From contig NC_133324.1 of the NCBI RefSeq assembly GCF_042186555.1, positions 129,363,655-129,427,654 on the forward strand: a stretch of DNA of 64,000 nt, read 5' to 3'. A program made the position numbers and the translations under genes. Positions 10,758 to 20,640 of this stretch are shown here, piece by piece. The stretch comes from Aquarana catesbeiana. Taxonomy: Eukaryota > Chordata > Amphibia > Anura > Ranidae. Numbering within the stretch: the first letter of the stretch is position 1; the number at the start of each line of letters is the position of its first letter. Below the pieces are notes generated by a model, which was given only the letters and a program-made list of their open reading frames with translations, was not told the DNA's origin and made no database searches.

Positions 10758-10861
10758 TACCGTATTTATCGGCGTATAACACGCACAGGCATTTTAAGAG
10801 GGAAGTTTCAGGAAAAAAAACTTACATTTTTAATAAGGAACTTTGAAGCAAAATAAGGGTC

Positions 10862-11140
10862 AGTGCCCATCTGCAGCCTCACCATTGCCATCAATGCAGC
10901 CTGATCAATGTCCATCTGCAGCCTCACAAGTGCCATCAATGCAGCCTCATTAGTCCACATCAATACAGCCCCACCATTGCCATCAATGCAGCAACCTTGC
11001 CATTGCCATCAATGCAGCAGCCTCACCACTGCCATCAATGCAGCAGCCTCACCACTGCCATCAATGCAGCAGCCTCACCACTGCCATCATTGCAGTAGCC
11101 ACACCACTGCCATCAGTGCAGCCTGATCGATGCCCATCTG
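10862..11140 (+). repeat. Minisatellite, ~26-bp unit
   Basis: Units of the type CATCAATGCAGCAGCCTCAC CACTGC, with shorter variants (GCCATCAATGCAGCCTCA) at the left. It has the same core, GCAGCCTCA next to ATCARTG, as the arrays at 24008-24127 and 49737-49866 read on the opposite strand. Confidence 0.9.
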
Positions 11141-11147
11141 CAGCCTA

Positions 11148-11340
11148 GAGGGGACAGGGAGGGGGGCAGGACGTGCGCCGACAGATTACATAGAGTGAGA
11201 ATCTCCTATGATAGACAGAACAGTGGTCCAATGGCGGCCCAGGAGACGGGACTTTCTATTACAGAGGCCGCCAAGTAAACAGGAGATTCTCACTGTATGT
11301 AATCTGACGGCACTCGTCCCACCCCCCTCCCTGTCCCCTC
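11148..11340. repeat. Internal inverted repeat, ~60-bp arms
   Basis: Left arm 11148-11207 (GAGGGGACAGGGAGGGGGGC ... GTGAGAATCTCCT) and right arm 11281-11340 (AGGAGATTCTCAC ... CCCCTCCCTGTCCCCTC) pair over most of their length around a 73-base loop. Confidence 0.9.
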
Positions 11341-11420
11341 CGAGGCAGCTAAAATTGAAGTATTGGCGTATAACACGCACACACTATTTGCACCCAATTT
11401 TCACGCCAATAAATACAGTA

Positions 11421-11755
11421 TTTCAAAGTATTCATGATGTGCATGGTTGAGAAAACCTCTAGCAAACTAAAACACTGGTTGGCTGCCATATAATGATGCA
11501 CTTTGCTTTGGTAAGCCTGTTAAACATATTACAGTCAAATGTAACAATATTTCATTCAAACTGACCTAGGAACTGCATGCTAGCTGCTAAATGACTCTTA
11601 CATTTATTCCAGCATTAATCTTTCCCTGCTAGCTAATTGACAATATTTTGTGTCTGGATTGTCATCTTCTGATCCAGATTGAATAATGTAACACTCCAAA
11701 CCTTGTACAATTGTTAGAGGTTTGAAGCTTTTGAGAACTATTGTACTAATGTCAA
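11421..11755. other. No recognisable feature
   Basis: Unique-looking AT-rich sequence. Confidence 0.4.
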
Positions 11756-11757
11756 TA

Positions 11758-12185
11758 CAGGCAGTCCCCAGGTTACAAACAAGATAGGGTCTGTAGGTTT
11801 GTTCTTAAGTTGAATCTGTTTGTAAGTCGGAACAGGTACATTTTTTAAGTGTAGCTCCAGCCAAAAAAACAATTTTTAAGCTTTTTGGATAGCATAGGGA
11901 AGAGTTAACACCCCTGTAATGTTTGTTTTGCTGTCTGTGCCCATGTTCAGAAGATTTCACCTCACTTCCTGTCCCAATGACAATTGGATTTTGAAAATTT
12001 TGGGTTGTTGTGGAAACAAGCCTTGGTGATAAAGCATCTGTGGAGACACCTTTTTCCCATAATACCTCTTACAGGAGTGAATTTCCCTTCCTAGGGGTAG
12101 ATTTCCTCTCACTTCCTGTTGTCTCCCTCCGTTTGTAAGTAGGAGTCATTTGTAAGTCGGATGTTTGTAACTAGGGGACCGCCTG
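11758..12185. mobile_element. Tigger-like (TA-flanked) MITE with foreign core
   Basis: Termini CAGGCAGTCCCCAGGTTACA and, inverted, CAGGCGGTCCCCTAGTTACA are bordered by TA at 11756-11757 and 12186-12187. GTTTGTAAGTCGG-type words lie just inside both ends. Terminal CAGGCAGTCCCC with TA TSD resembles pogo/Tigger-type elements from memory. From about 11845 (TTAAGTGTAGCTCCAGCC) the interior parallels the TTAA MITE at 25535 (shared GGATAG, ACCCCTGT, CACTTCCTGTCCCA). It is therefore a composite. Confidence 0.82.
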
Positions 12186-12467
12186 TACTGTAGTTAAAGG
12201 GGAAGCAAACCCATAGATTTAACCGTTTAAAAAAGTTACATTTCCGGCACGTGCTGAGAATGTAACTGTCACATTGGATATGCTCTCAACCAAACTTTCA
12301 AACCATCCAATGGCTGGTGTCATAACTGATCATATGTGCAGAATCATGGCAGATGAAGATCAAACAGAGGCCAACATGGTGGCTTCCTTGGCTGAAAACA
12401 AAAGCAGGGTTTTCTTCTACTTAAAATATCCCATTAACCCGTGAAACAAACAATTGCCAAAGCTTGA

Positions 12468-12644
12468 AAATCCCTGTCCTTAATAATTGCTGAAACTAAA
12501 AATAGAGTCAATCAAGCAATGATCCATGGCAAAACAGAGGCTATAACTCAAGATAAAATATCCAACTTTGAGAATATATGGAATCCCTGGGTGACTCACT
12601 TTTTGCCTTCCAATTTTGATGCTTCCCTACTAAGACCTTGGTAA
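12468..12644 (+). pseudogene. L1-like ORF2 C-terminal remnant
   Basis: A 58-codon frame ends at TAA 12642. It contains FENIWNPWVTHFLP about 25 residues before the end, resembling the F-x(3)-W-x-PW segment at the C-terminus of L1 reverse-transcriptase polyproteins. Upstream endonuclease and reverse transcriptase are absent because the insertion is 5'-truncated, and a stop lies immediately upstream at 12465. Assignment rests on this motif plus the A-tail and TSD of the surrounding insertion. It cannot make an active product. Confidence 0.5.
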
Positions 12645-12935
12645 TCTCAATTTATACTTCTGTTCTCTGCATTCATGGTATGTGTTTATTACCATGTACA
12701 ACCCCAGGGACCCCTACTAACTCTAATTTCTTTCTTCCCTATCTATTTTTTCTCCTACCTAAGATTACCTTTTTTTTATCTTCTTTCTCTCTTCTACTTT
12801 TTTCCCCTATTCTCTCTCTCCTCTTTCAAATTAACTCTTTATATAGTTCTGGTAGCAGAATTTTTATTTCCTTGGTTATCATTATACCAATTGTACATAG
12901 TTCCAATATGTAGTATAAGATTTTAGATCCTGTAA

Positions 12936-13356
12936 GAGCCCTTTCACACTGGGGCGATTTGCAGGCGCTATTGCGCTAATAATAGTGCCTGCAAACCGAC
13001 CCGAAAGTGCCGCTACTTTCATTCCAGTGTGAAAGCCCCGAGGGCTTTCACACTGGAGCGATGCGCTGGCAGGACGGTTAAAAAAAGTCCTGCCAGCAGC
13101 ATCTTCGGAGCGGTGAAGGAGCGGAGTGTATACCGCTCCTTCACTGCTCCTGCCCATTGAAATCAATGGGACGGCGTGGCTATACCGCCGGCAAAGTGCC
13201 TCTGCAGAGGCGCTTTGCGGTGGTATTTAACCCTTTCTCGGCCACTAGCGGGTTGTAAAACCGCCCCGCTAGCGGCCACATACCGACGGTAAAACGCCGC
13301 TAATAATAGCGGCGTTTTACCGCCGACACCGCCCCCGCCCCAGTGTGAAAGGGCTC
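12936..13356. mobile_element. TAA-flanked MITE (PIF/Harbinger-type), 421 bp
   Basis: Termini GAGCCCTTTCACACTGGGGC and its exact reverse complement are bordered by TAA at 12933-12935 and 13357-13359. Three-base TWA duplications are typical of PIF/Harbinger. The interior is a series of further palindromes (GGAGCGG/CCGCTCC, CAGGACGG..CCTGCC, GGCGTTTTACCG/CGGTAAAACGCC). It is GC-richer than its surroundings and non-coding. Confidence 0.88.
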
Positions 13357-13670
13357 TAATAAAAAAATTTTTTTATTATTTAAAAACTATACTCTTGATA
13401 ATAATGAAGACCTTTTTTTTTATCGGAGGTCATCTTATATTAACCTGGTTTTATCCCCTCTTATACAATGTATGACGCAATCTTTTGAGTAGTTAGATCC
13501 TTGCTAAAATTGTTTTAGTTAAACCACTTTTAGTTTATGTTGGAACTACAACCCAATATTATTACCATATATGTGACCTTTTCTTCTGCTGCCACCATAT
13601 GTACTTATGTATACTAAATGTTAAAATTCAATAAACAAATTTGACAAAAAAAAAAAAAAATCCCATTAAC

Positions 13671-15726
13671 TTAAACAGCCCCCACCTTGGTGCTTCCACC
13701 TGCCCCCACACATTCCTTTTGGCCCATCATTATAATTGATTATCTATAAGGCTTTATGTACATAGACATTTATTCCCAGTGCATGAAACTCCAGCGATTA
13801 GGTGTGGGTTGAAGGCATAGGTGCTCTGTTCAGCCCCACTGCCAGCAAAAGTCTATGAGAGACTGACAGGTCCTGCGACTGGACGAGCTGGACGGTACAC
13901 CATGTGGTACTAATGTATAGGGCAGTATGCACCCAGGATCGAACACAGACTGCACCCCTAGAACACAGATTGCTAGAATTCCGGGCAATGTAATTGGGTG
14001 CTTACTGCTCTCTAACTGGCCAATAGCAATGTTCAGAAGGCAAATTGGAAAAGGCAAGCGTCAACATTAAGATGAGGTATCAGGGCTTTGCGTGTAAAAA
14101 CAGCACAGCATTTGGCCTTAACAACAGGTTTTGGAGATTGCTGTGGGTATGTGCAGGAACACCTAGGTGTCTGTATTTTTTACTTGCCGCTTTCTTTTTT
14201 TTCTCAAGATGCTCAGGCTCAAGATGAAATTTATGCACACAGGTAAATGAGTGAGAACAGTGACTTATTCTCCTTTTCTGTTTCCCTGACCCTCTTTGCT
14301 TGTCTATTAAGATTGTGCTCTAAAAAAATTTAAGCAGAAAGAGATAGTATGAAAGTAAGCTGATTTTGCTGTACTCTTTATTTACAACTCCCATCTTATA
14401 GTGCTCTGTAATTCTACTGTCATGGGTGCACCTTGTATTAAATGTTTTTTGTAAAAAAAAAAAAAAAAAAAAAAAGATGTTATAGACATAGTAAAAAATA
14501 TATATTAGTTCAAAAACATACAGTATTCACTTTAAAATTACCCCTGAACCATTATAACTTTCCTTTAAAACTAGTGCAAAGGTCAGCTTTTTAACACCAT
14601 AGTATGTTCAGATGAAAGCTTATCTTTGGTTGTTTGGGTTACTTCTGCTTTTAAAGTCAAAAAGATATTGTTCAGTCACCTACTGTATGTACAATGTCAC
14701 AATTACATGCAAAAATCTTTTAAAGTTTTAAAAATTCACAGGATCCACAAGCCCTTGTCCAGCAAAAATGTATTGTTCGATGGATCAGCTCACACTGCAA
14801 TTCATCACCAGAAATGGAAACTCCTGACTGAAAAGCAGATACACTTTATCTGTATTACATTGAAACCAACACTTGTGGCTCCTAAAATCAGGGCTATTAA
14901 CTAATTAACTAATAATGAACTTTCTTACAAAGACCATTTTATGTCATTATACAACTTGCAGTCTCTGCCAGAGTAAATTGCATCCCACTAAAGAAATCAT
15001 TAGGGTGATCAAAATACCAAGGAATGACAGAAACTCTCTGTATGCTTAGTTATATATGGTCTATCACTCAACACTACAAAACTACCTTGGGTTACAATAA
15101 AAGAATGGAGGAAGAGCGCCCTCACCTAGTGCAATTAAATCTCCAGATTTTTAAAAAGATAAAACATTTGCACTCACACAAGCTTGCCTGACATCAGTAT
15201 AATAATTTCATTCAAATTTCAAATTCAGAAAAATTGTCCATCAGGGCATTCGATCTTGCCATCATTGATTTAACTAATTTTATTTTATTTTATTTTTATT
15301 TTATTTGTTTTATTTTTTTGGCAATAGCTACTACTTGAATAGAATCCCAGATGTATTAAACAAGTTTCTGTTGTGCCTAGAACATGCAAATTACATTTTT
15401 TTCCAAACAAAAAACACATTCAGTTAGAATTTTGCTTGTTCGAGAATTTTTTTTCCATTATTACGGTCAAAAAGGAATGTTGATTTGATCCCACTAACCA
15501 TTAGAAAATTTAACAAATATTTCAAAAATACAATTTTTCAAATAACAGGCTACTGTTGTATGGCCAGCTTAAGTGTGGAGTCAACGCTTGCAACTGGTCT
15601 TATATGAGTCTCCTCATTGACATACAGTATGCCTGCTCACCATGGTCAGCAGTGGGGCTTATTGTATAATGTCCAGGGGTATAGGAAATAGCAGAGAAAG
15701 TTTGCTTCAAGATGACATCTCGCTAC
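13671..15726. other. Mostly featureless AT-rich interval with an A-tract
   Basis: The only distinct items are a 23-base poly-A run at about 14453-14475, possibly a retroposon tail without a recognisable body, and a TTTTATTTTATTTT-rich stretch at 15280-15320. The frames seen (about 60-92 codons) have no motif. Confidence 0.4.
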
Positions 15727-16365
15727 AGTATATCCATAGGCGTGCACACAGGGTGTGCCAGATTTGTCTGAGCACACCCTAATCACTCCATGCACATTAG
15801 TATTATTGCTCTGTGTGCGGGCAGAAAGATGGGAAAGATCTTCCTCTTGCCGGTTATGCCATAAGAGCAGTGTTTACTAGGGATGAGCAGAACACCCCCT
15901 GGTTCGGTTCACAGCAGAACATACGAACAGTCAAAAAATTTGTTCGAACACGCGAACACCGTTAAAGTCTATGGGACATGAACGTGAAAAATCAAAAGTG
16001 CTAATTTTAAGGGTTAATATGCAAGTTATTGTCATAAAAAGTGTTTGGAAACCTGGGTCCTGCCCCCGGGGACATGTATCAATGCAAAAAAAAGTTTTAA
16101 AAACGGATGTTTTTTCAGGAGCAGTGATTTTAATAATGCTTAAAGTGAAACAATCAATGTGAAATATTCCTTTAAATTTCGTACCTGGGGAGTGTCTATA
16201 GTATGCCTGTAAAAGTCATTTAAAACTACTCGCGGCTATAATGAATTGTCGGGTCCCGGCAATACAGATAAAAGTCATTGAAAAAAATGGCATGGGATCC
16301 CCCCAGTCCATTACCAGGCCCTTTGGGTCTGGTATGAATATTAAGGGGAACCCTGAACCAAAATT

Positions 16366-16843
16366 AAAAAAAAAAAAAAAATTATAAAATTATATTATAT
16401 ATAATTCTATGTTGGTAGAGATTTGCGACTCCTCCTCTTCAAAATAAACATAATAGGTTTGGGATAAAACACTAGGGTTATAGTATGGGACAAAGGATAA
16501 ACACGATTTAAAATAAGTAATAAGTGAGCGGGGGGTCACTAAAGTAAATTACAATTCACTAATACGTTTGGATTGGTTTTGAAAAAAAAAAGGAGAACAT
16601 TTTTTTGTTTTCTTGTTTTTTTTTGTTTTTTTCCCTAGGGGGTGGGAGAGGGGAGAGACCGTGGAAATTATTTAATATTTTTTATCTTTGGTACTATGAG
16701 ATTGCTCCAAGAACTATGTTGATTGTGGTGATTATGTGTTTTGTTTTTTATATGCATGTTAAGCATGTTTAATAAGGTTATGTGATGAAATGTTATGGAA
16801 TGTTTTTATGTGAAAATATCTTAATAAAAATAATTGAAAACAG
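16366..16843 (+). mobile_element. LINE-like 3' tail insertion flanked by ~145-bp direct repeats
   Basis: The sequence 16222-16365 recurs directly at 16844-16990 with few differences (both start AAAACTACTC and end CCTGAACCAAAATT). Between them lies 478 bp of unrelated AT-rich DNA ending CTTAATAAAAATAATTGAAA, like a LINE 3' end. Either an unusually long target duplication or recombination within the foldback could give this arrangement. Confidence 0.55.
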
Positions 16844-16989
16844 AAAACTACTCACGGCTATAATGAATTGTCGGGTCCCGGCAATACAGATAAAAGTCAT
16901 TGAAAAAAAAACAGCATTGGATCCCCCCCAGTCCATTACCAGGCCCTTTGGGTCTGGTATGAATATTAAGGGGAACCCTGAACCAAAAT

Positions 16990-17225
16990 TTTAAAAAAAT
17001 TTGCGTGGGGGTCCCCCCAAATTCCATACCAGGCCCTTCAGGTCTGGTATGGATATTAAGGGGAACCCTGTGCCAATTTTTTTTTTAAACGGCGTAGGGG
17101 TCCCCCTCAAAATCCATACCAGACCCTTCAGGCCTGGTGTGGATTTTAAGGGGAACCCCACGCCAAAATGTTTTAAAAAATGGCGTGGGGGTCCCCCCAA
17201 AAATCCATACCAGATCCTTATACGA
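16990..17225. repeat. Palindromic tandem units, left arm of the hAT foldback
   Basis: About three ~78-bp units of the form GCGTGGGGGTCCCCC .. CCATACCAG .. CTTCAGG .. CTGGTATGGAT .. TTAAGGGGAACCC. Each unit is itself nearly palindromic. The series is mirrored at 17975-18300. Confidence 0.85.
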
Positions 17226-17266
17226 AAAATAAAATAAAAAAGATCAGCCTCCATGGAAGGCACCTG

Positions 17267-17551
17267 CCATATGATGCTTCAGCGCTGATGACAGTTCTTT
17301 TATACGATGACATACTTGGGTGACCCTGCCCCCCTCTGACGCACAGGGACTTCCCAATGGCTTTCTCGTGGCGTCAGAGGGGGCGGGGCCACCGAGTATG
17401 TAAACGGGTGGCCTGCCCCCTCTGATGCCACAGGGAAGCCATTGGGAAGTCCCCGTGCGTCAGAGGGGGATGGGGTCACCAGGGTACGTCACCATGTGGC
17501 CCCACGTTCATTTATAAAAGAACTGTCATCGGTGCTGAAGCGTCATATGGC
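17267..17551. repeat. Central hairpin of the hAT foldback, ~140-bp arms
   Basis: GCCATATGATGCTTCAGC and AGTTCTTTTATA at the left pair with TATAAAAGAACTGTCATC and GCTGAAGCGTCATATGGC at the right. GACTTCCCAATGGCTT / AAGCCATTGGGAAGTC and GCGTCAGAGGGGG repeats pair inside. Confidence 0.9.
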
Positions 17552-17559
17552 GGGTGCGG

Positions 17560-17974
17560 GACCTTTTTTATTTTTTTTTTCGGTCTGTCAGTGGAACCAT
17601 AGAAGAAGATGAATGGACTACGTGGGACATTTTTATTTTTTTATTTTTTAATAAAGGACTTGTCCCAAGGTGTGTCTTGTTTTTTTTTAACATTTTGACA
17701 CTTTTTTGTCAAATGGTACGGGTACAATGTACCCGTTACCATTTCAAACAGAGAGGGGGCCGGGATCTGGCCGCAGACCCCCACAACCACCGGGCAAGAG
17801 TTGTGGGGATGAGGCCCTTGTGCCCATCAACATGAGGACATGGTACTTTAGGGGGCTACCCCAAAGAACCCTCTCCATGTTGAGGGCATGTGGCCTGGTA
17901 TGGTTTAGGAGGGGGGCGCTCTCTCGTCCCCCCTGTTTTCCTGCGGCCTGCCAGGTTGTGTGCTCGGATAAGGG
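17560..17974. other. Single-copy centre of the hAT foldback
   Basis: T-rich sequence, then ACGGGTACAATGTACCCGT (a 19-base palindrome near 17719), then GC-rich DNA. Open frames on both strands end within the repeat arms and carry no motif. Confidence 0.5.
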
Positions 17975-18330
17975 TCTGGTATGGATTTTTGGAGGGAACC
18001 CAAGCCATTTTTTTTTCAATTTTGGCGCAGGGTTCCCCTTATAATCCGTACCAGACCTGAAGGGTCTGGTATGGATTTTGAGGGGGACCCCTATGCCATT
18101 TTTTTAAAAAATGTGGCTAGGGGTTCCCCTTAATAACCATACCAGACCTGAAGGGCCTGGCATGAAATTTGGGGGAACCCCCAGGCAATTTTTTTTTAAT
18201 TTTGGTTCGGGGTTCCCCTTAATATTCATACCAGACCCAAAGAACCTGGTAATGGACTGGGGGGATCCCATGCCACTTTTTCAATTACTTTTATCTGTAT
18301 TGCCGGGACCCAACAATTCATTATAGCCAC
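17975..18330. repeat. Palindromic tandem units, right arm of the hAT foldback
   Basis: Inverted counterpart of the 16990-17225 units (GGTCTGGTATGGATTTT .. GGGGTTCCCCTTAATA .. CATACCAGACC), followed by the mirrored ATTGCCGGGACCC and AATTCATTATAGCC. Confidence 0.85.
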
Positions 18331-18493
18331 GAGTAGTTTTAAGTGACTTTTTTTCCTTTAGAAATGTCATTTTGTGCAGGGACTGTTCTAAACACAAAAA
18401 TGCGCCACTTTTGTTGACACAAACATCATGCTCATCCCTAGTGTTTACGCTTTTCTCTTTCACTGAGAGAGATCAATGTGCCGGGGTCATATA

Positions 18494-20041
18494 CAATATC
18501 TCACAAAAGTGAGTACACCCCTCACATTTTTGTAAATATTTTATTATATCTTTTCATGTGACAACACCTTAGAAATGACACTTTGCTACAATGTAAAGTA
18601 GTGAGTGTACAGCTTGTATAACAGTGTAAATTTTCCGTCCCCTCAAAATAACTCAATGCACAGCCATTAATGTCTAAACTGCTGGAAACACAAGTGAGTA
18701 CACCCCTAAGTGATAATGTCCAAATTGGGCCCAAAGTGTCAATATTTTGTGTGGCCACCATTATTTTCCAGCACTGCCTTAACCCTCTTGGGCATGGAGT
18801 TCACCAGAGCTTCACAGGTTGCCACTGGAGTCCTCTTTCACTCCTCCATGACAACATCACGGAGCTGGTGGATGTTAAAGACCTTCCATTTGAGGATGCC
18901 CCACAGATGCTCAAAAGGTTTAGGTCCTGAAGACATGCTTGGCCAGTCCATCAACTTTACCCTCAGCTTCTTTAGCAAGGCAATGGTCGTCTCAGAGGTG
19001 TGTTTGGGGTCGTTATCATATTGGAATACTGCCCTGTGTCCCAATCTCCAAAGGGAGGGGATCATGCAGCCCCAGGCCATGAGACTCCCACCACCATACT
19101 TGACTGTAGGCAAGACACACTTGTCTTTGTACTCCTCACATGGTTGCTGCCACACACCCTTGACACCATCTGAACCAAATAAGTTTATCTTGGTCTCATC
19201 AGACCACAGGACATGGTTCCAGTAATCCATGTCCTTAGTCTGCTTGTCTTCAGCAAACTGTTTGCGGGCTTTCTTGTGCATCATCTTTAGAAGAGGCTTC
19301 CTTCTGGGATGACAGCCAGGCAGACAAATTTGACGCTGTGTGCAGCGTATGGTCTGGGCACTGACAGGCTGACCCCCCACCCCTTCAAACTCTGCAGCAA
19401 TGCTGGCAGCACTCATACGTCTATTTCCCAAAGACAACCTCTGGATATGACGCTGAGCATGAGTACTCAACTTCTTTGGTTGACAATGGCGAGGCGGCCG
19501 AGGCCTGTTCTGAGTGAAACCTGTCCTGTTAAACCGCTGTATGGTCTTGGCCACCGTGCTGCAGTTCAGTTTCAGGTTCTTGGCAATCTTCTTATAGCCT
19601 AGGCCATCTTTATGTAGAGCAAGAATTCTTTTTTTCAGATCCTTCGAGAGTTCTTTGCCATGAGGTGCCATGGTGAACTTCCAGTGACCAGTATTAGAGA
19701 GTGAGAGTAATAACACCAAATTTAACACACCTGCTCCCCATTCACATTTGAGACCTTGTAACACTAACGAGTCAAATGACACCATGGAGGGAAAATGGCT
19801 AATTGGGCCCAATTTGGACATTTTCACTTTTGGGTGTACTCTCTTTTGGTGCCAGCGGTTTAGACATTAATGGTGTGTTGAGTTATTTTGAGGGGACAGC
19901 AATTTTACACTGTTATACAAGCTGTACACTCACTACTTTACATTGTAGCAAACTGTCATTTCTTCTGTGTTGTCACATGAAAAGATTTAATAAAATATTT
20001 ACAAAAATGTGAGGGGTGTACTCACTTTTGTGAGATACTGT
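18494..20041 (-). mobile_element. Tc1-like transposon, 1548 bp, TA-flanked
   Basis: Left CAATATCTCACAAAAGTGAG and, inverted, right CAGTATCTCACAAAAGTGAG begin terminal repeats that extend past 70 bp (both continue through CACCCCTCACATTTTTGTAA). TA lies at 18492-18493 and 20042-20043. The element is full-length at both ends and contains one decayed transposase on the minus strand. It sits inside the outer hAT MITE 15735-20118, after which nothing has inserted into it. Confidence 0.95.
18739..19671 (-). pseudogene. Tc1-like transposase, decayed
   Basis: Cut-and-paste transposase of the Tc1 family (DD34E type), which binds the inverted repeats and joins the element to TA sites. I place the start at the ATG ending at 19671 (MAPHGKELSKDLKK), because the longer upstream frame runs into the terminal repeat. 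The order is an N-terminal paired-type helix-turn-helix (GLGYKKIAKNLKLNCSTVAK), an arginine/proline linker, then the catalytic core. The core has LWSDETKINLFG (first Asp), YDNDPKHTS (second Asp) and FEHLWGILK (Glu). All three acidic residues survive. About 25-30 residues are missing in frame between WGCM and IPSLWRLG, where the family has the middle of the catalytic domain. A TGA at 18838-18840 interrupts after DVVMEE. The tail (EALVNSMPKR ... GGHTKY) continues in frame to the normal stop at 18739. Not functional as it stands. Confidence 0.93.
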
Positions 20042-20304
20042 ATAAGTAGACACACACACACAGGTGTCTTTGAGCTTTAAGGTGCGCACCCTAATGCAAT
20101 AGGCTGCGCACATCTATGAGTATATCCTTGCTGTTTGGTGAGGGTGCCTATAGACGCTCTGTCTACCTGGTCAGATAATGATGGGTTCTAAAACTAGGAG
20201 CACTAAGCACTCCTAATTTTGAAGGAGAATTTTTTACTTCAAGCTAATTACACCTAGCAGTTTTTGCAAAATTAGATGTAATTTTTTTAAAAATGTGGGT
20301 TACA

Positions 20305-20640
20305 TTTAGGCTTCATGCACACTGGCTTAAAAATAGCTACTTCTACAGGAGTTTTGCCTGTAGAAGCAGCTCAATGTTATCCTAGGTGTCCATGCACATT
20401 AGGACGATTACAGGCATATTTTGAGACCAGCGATTAGATGTAGGAAAAAAAACCCCTCTGGTTTACGTTTCTGATTGGAGCTTTCTGGTAGAAAAAAATT
20501 ATAAACTCTCCTAACTTCGCCCAAACAGTGTACAAAAACGCTCTATATGAGAATTTTCTTCTATCAAGATAACTGATGTTTTTTTTAAGCCCAATGGAGC
20601 CTTACAGCAAAACCAAGTTTGACAAAATCACTCATTTATC
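20305..20640. mobile_element. MITE fragment related to the 62957 element
   Basis: Begins TTAGGCTTCATGCACACTGG, like the GGCCTCATGCACACGAGACG end at 62957. It shares CAATGTTATCCTA and TGTCCATG further in. No opposite end is visible, so it is truncated. Confidence 0.45.

Larger units (their letters stand above)
10758..11420. mobile_element. TA-flanked non-autonomous DNA transposon, ~660 bp
   Basis: Termini CCGTATTTATCGGCGT and, inverted, CTGTATTTATTGGCGT match at 14 of 16 bases and are bordered by TA (10758-10759 and 11419-11420). A GGCGTATAACACGCACA word occurs in direct orientation near both ends (10771 and 11364). The interior holds a minisatellite (10862-11140) and 60-bp inverted arms (11148-11340). 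No coding capacity. TA borders would fit Tc1/mariner-type mobilisation, which is inference. Confidence 0.75.
12439..13659 (+). mobile_element. 5'-truncated L1-like LINE insertion with 11-bp TSD and A-tail
   Basis: ATCCCATTAAC is duplicated exactly at 12428-12438 and 13660-13670. The insertion ends AATAAACAAATTTGACA followed by about 15 A, as expected for target-primed retroposition. The 5' part encodes a short ORF2-like C-terminus (12468-12644). A TAA-flanked MITE (12936-13356) later inserted in the 3' region. Confidence 0.8.
15878..18440. mobile_element. Nested hAT-type foldback element, 2.56 kb, exact 8-bp TSD
   Basis: Termini TAGGGATGAGC and GCTCATCCCTA are bordered by exact GTGTTTAC copies at 15870-15877 and 18441-18448. 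Much of the element is a giant inverted repeat. CTATAATGAATTGTCGGGTC and following sequence at 16237 reappears inverted near 18310-18335. Tandem palindromic units flank both sides, and a GC-rich hairpin (17267-17551) forms part of the centre. A LINE-like tail with long direct repeats sits in the left arm. No transposase was recognised. Confidence 0.88.
15735..20118. mobile_element. Outer hAT-type MITE carrying nested hAT and Tc1 elements
   Basis: Termini CATAGGCGTGCACA and, inverted, CATAGATGTGCGCA are bordered by exact AGTATATC duplications at 15727-15734 and 20119-20126. Removing the nested hAT (15878-18440) with one TSD copy and the Tc1 element (18494-20041) with one TA leaves about 263 bp, an ordinary MITE size. 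Its own interior matches left and right in words such as GGTGTG and GCACACCCTAAT. Confidence 0.88.

Noticed and set aside
16991..18044. Overlapping frames of 78-112 codons on both strands
   Set aside because: They are made of palindromic repeat units, so both strands read similar peptides (for example P-L-R-S-G-M-D patterns).
18710..19225. 171-codon plus-strand frame
   Set aside because: It is antisense to the Tc1 transposase, which has clear family motifs on the minus strand.
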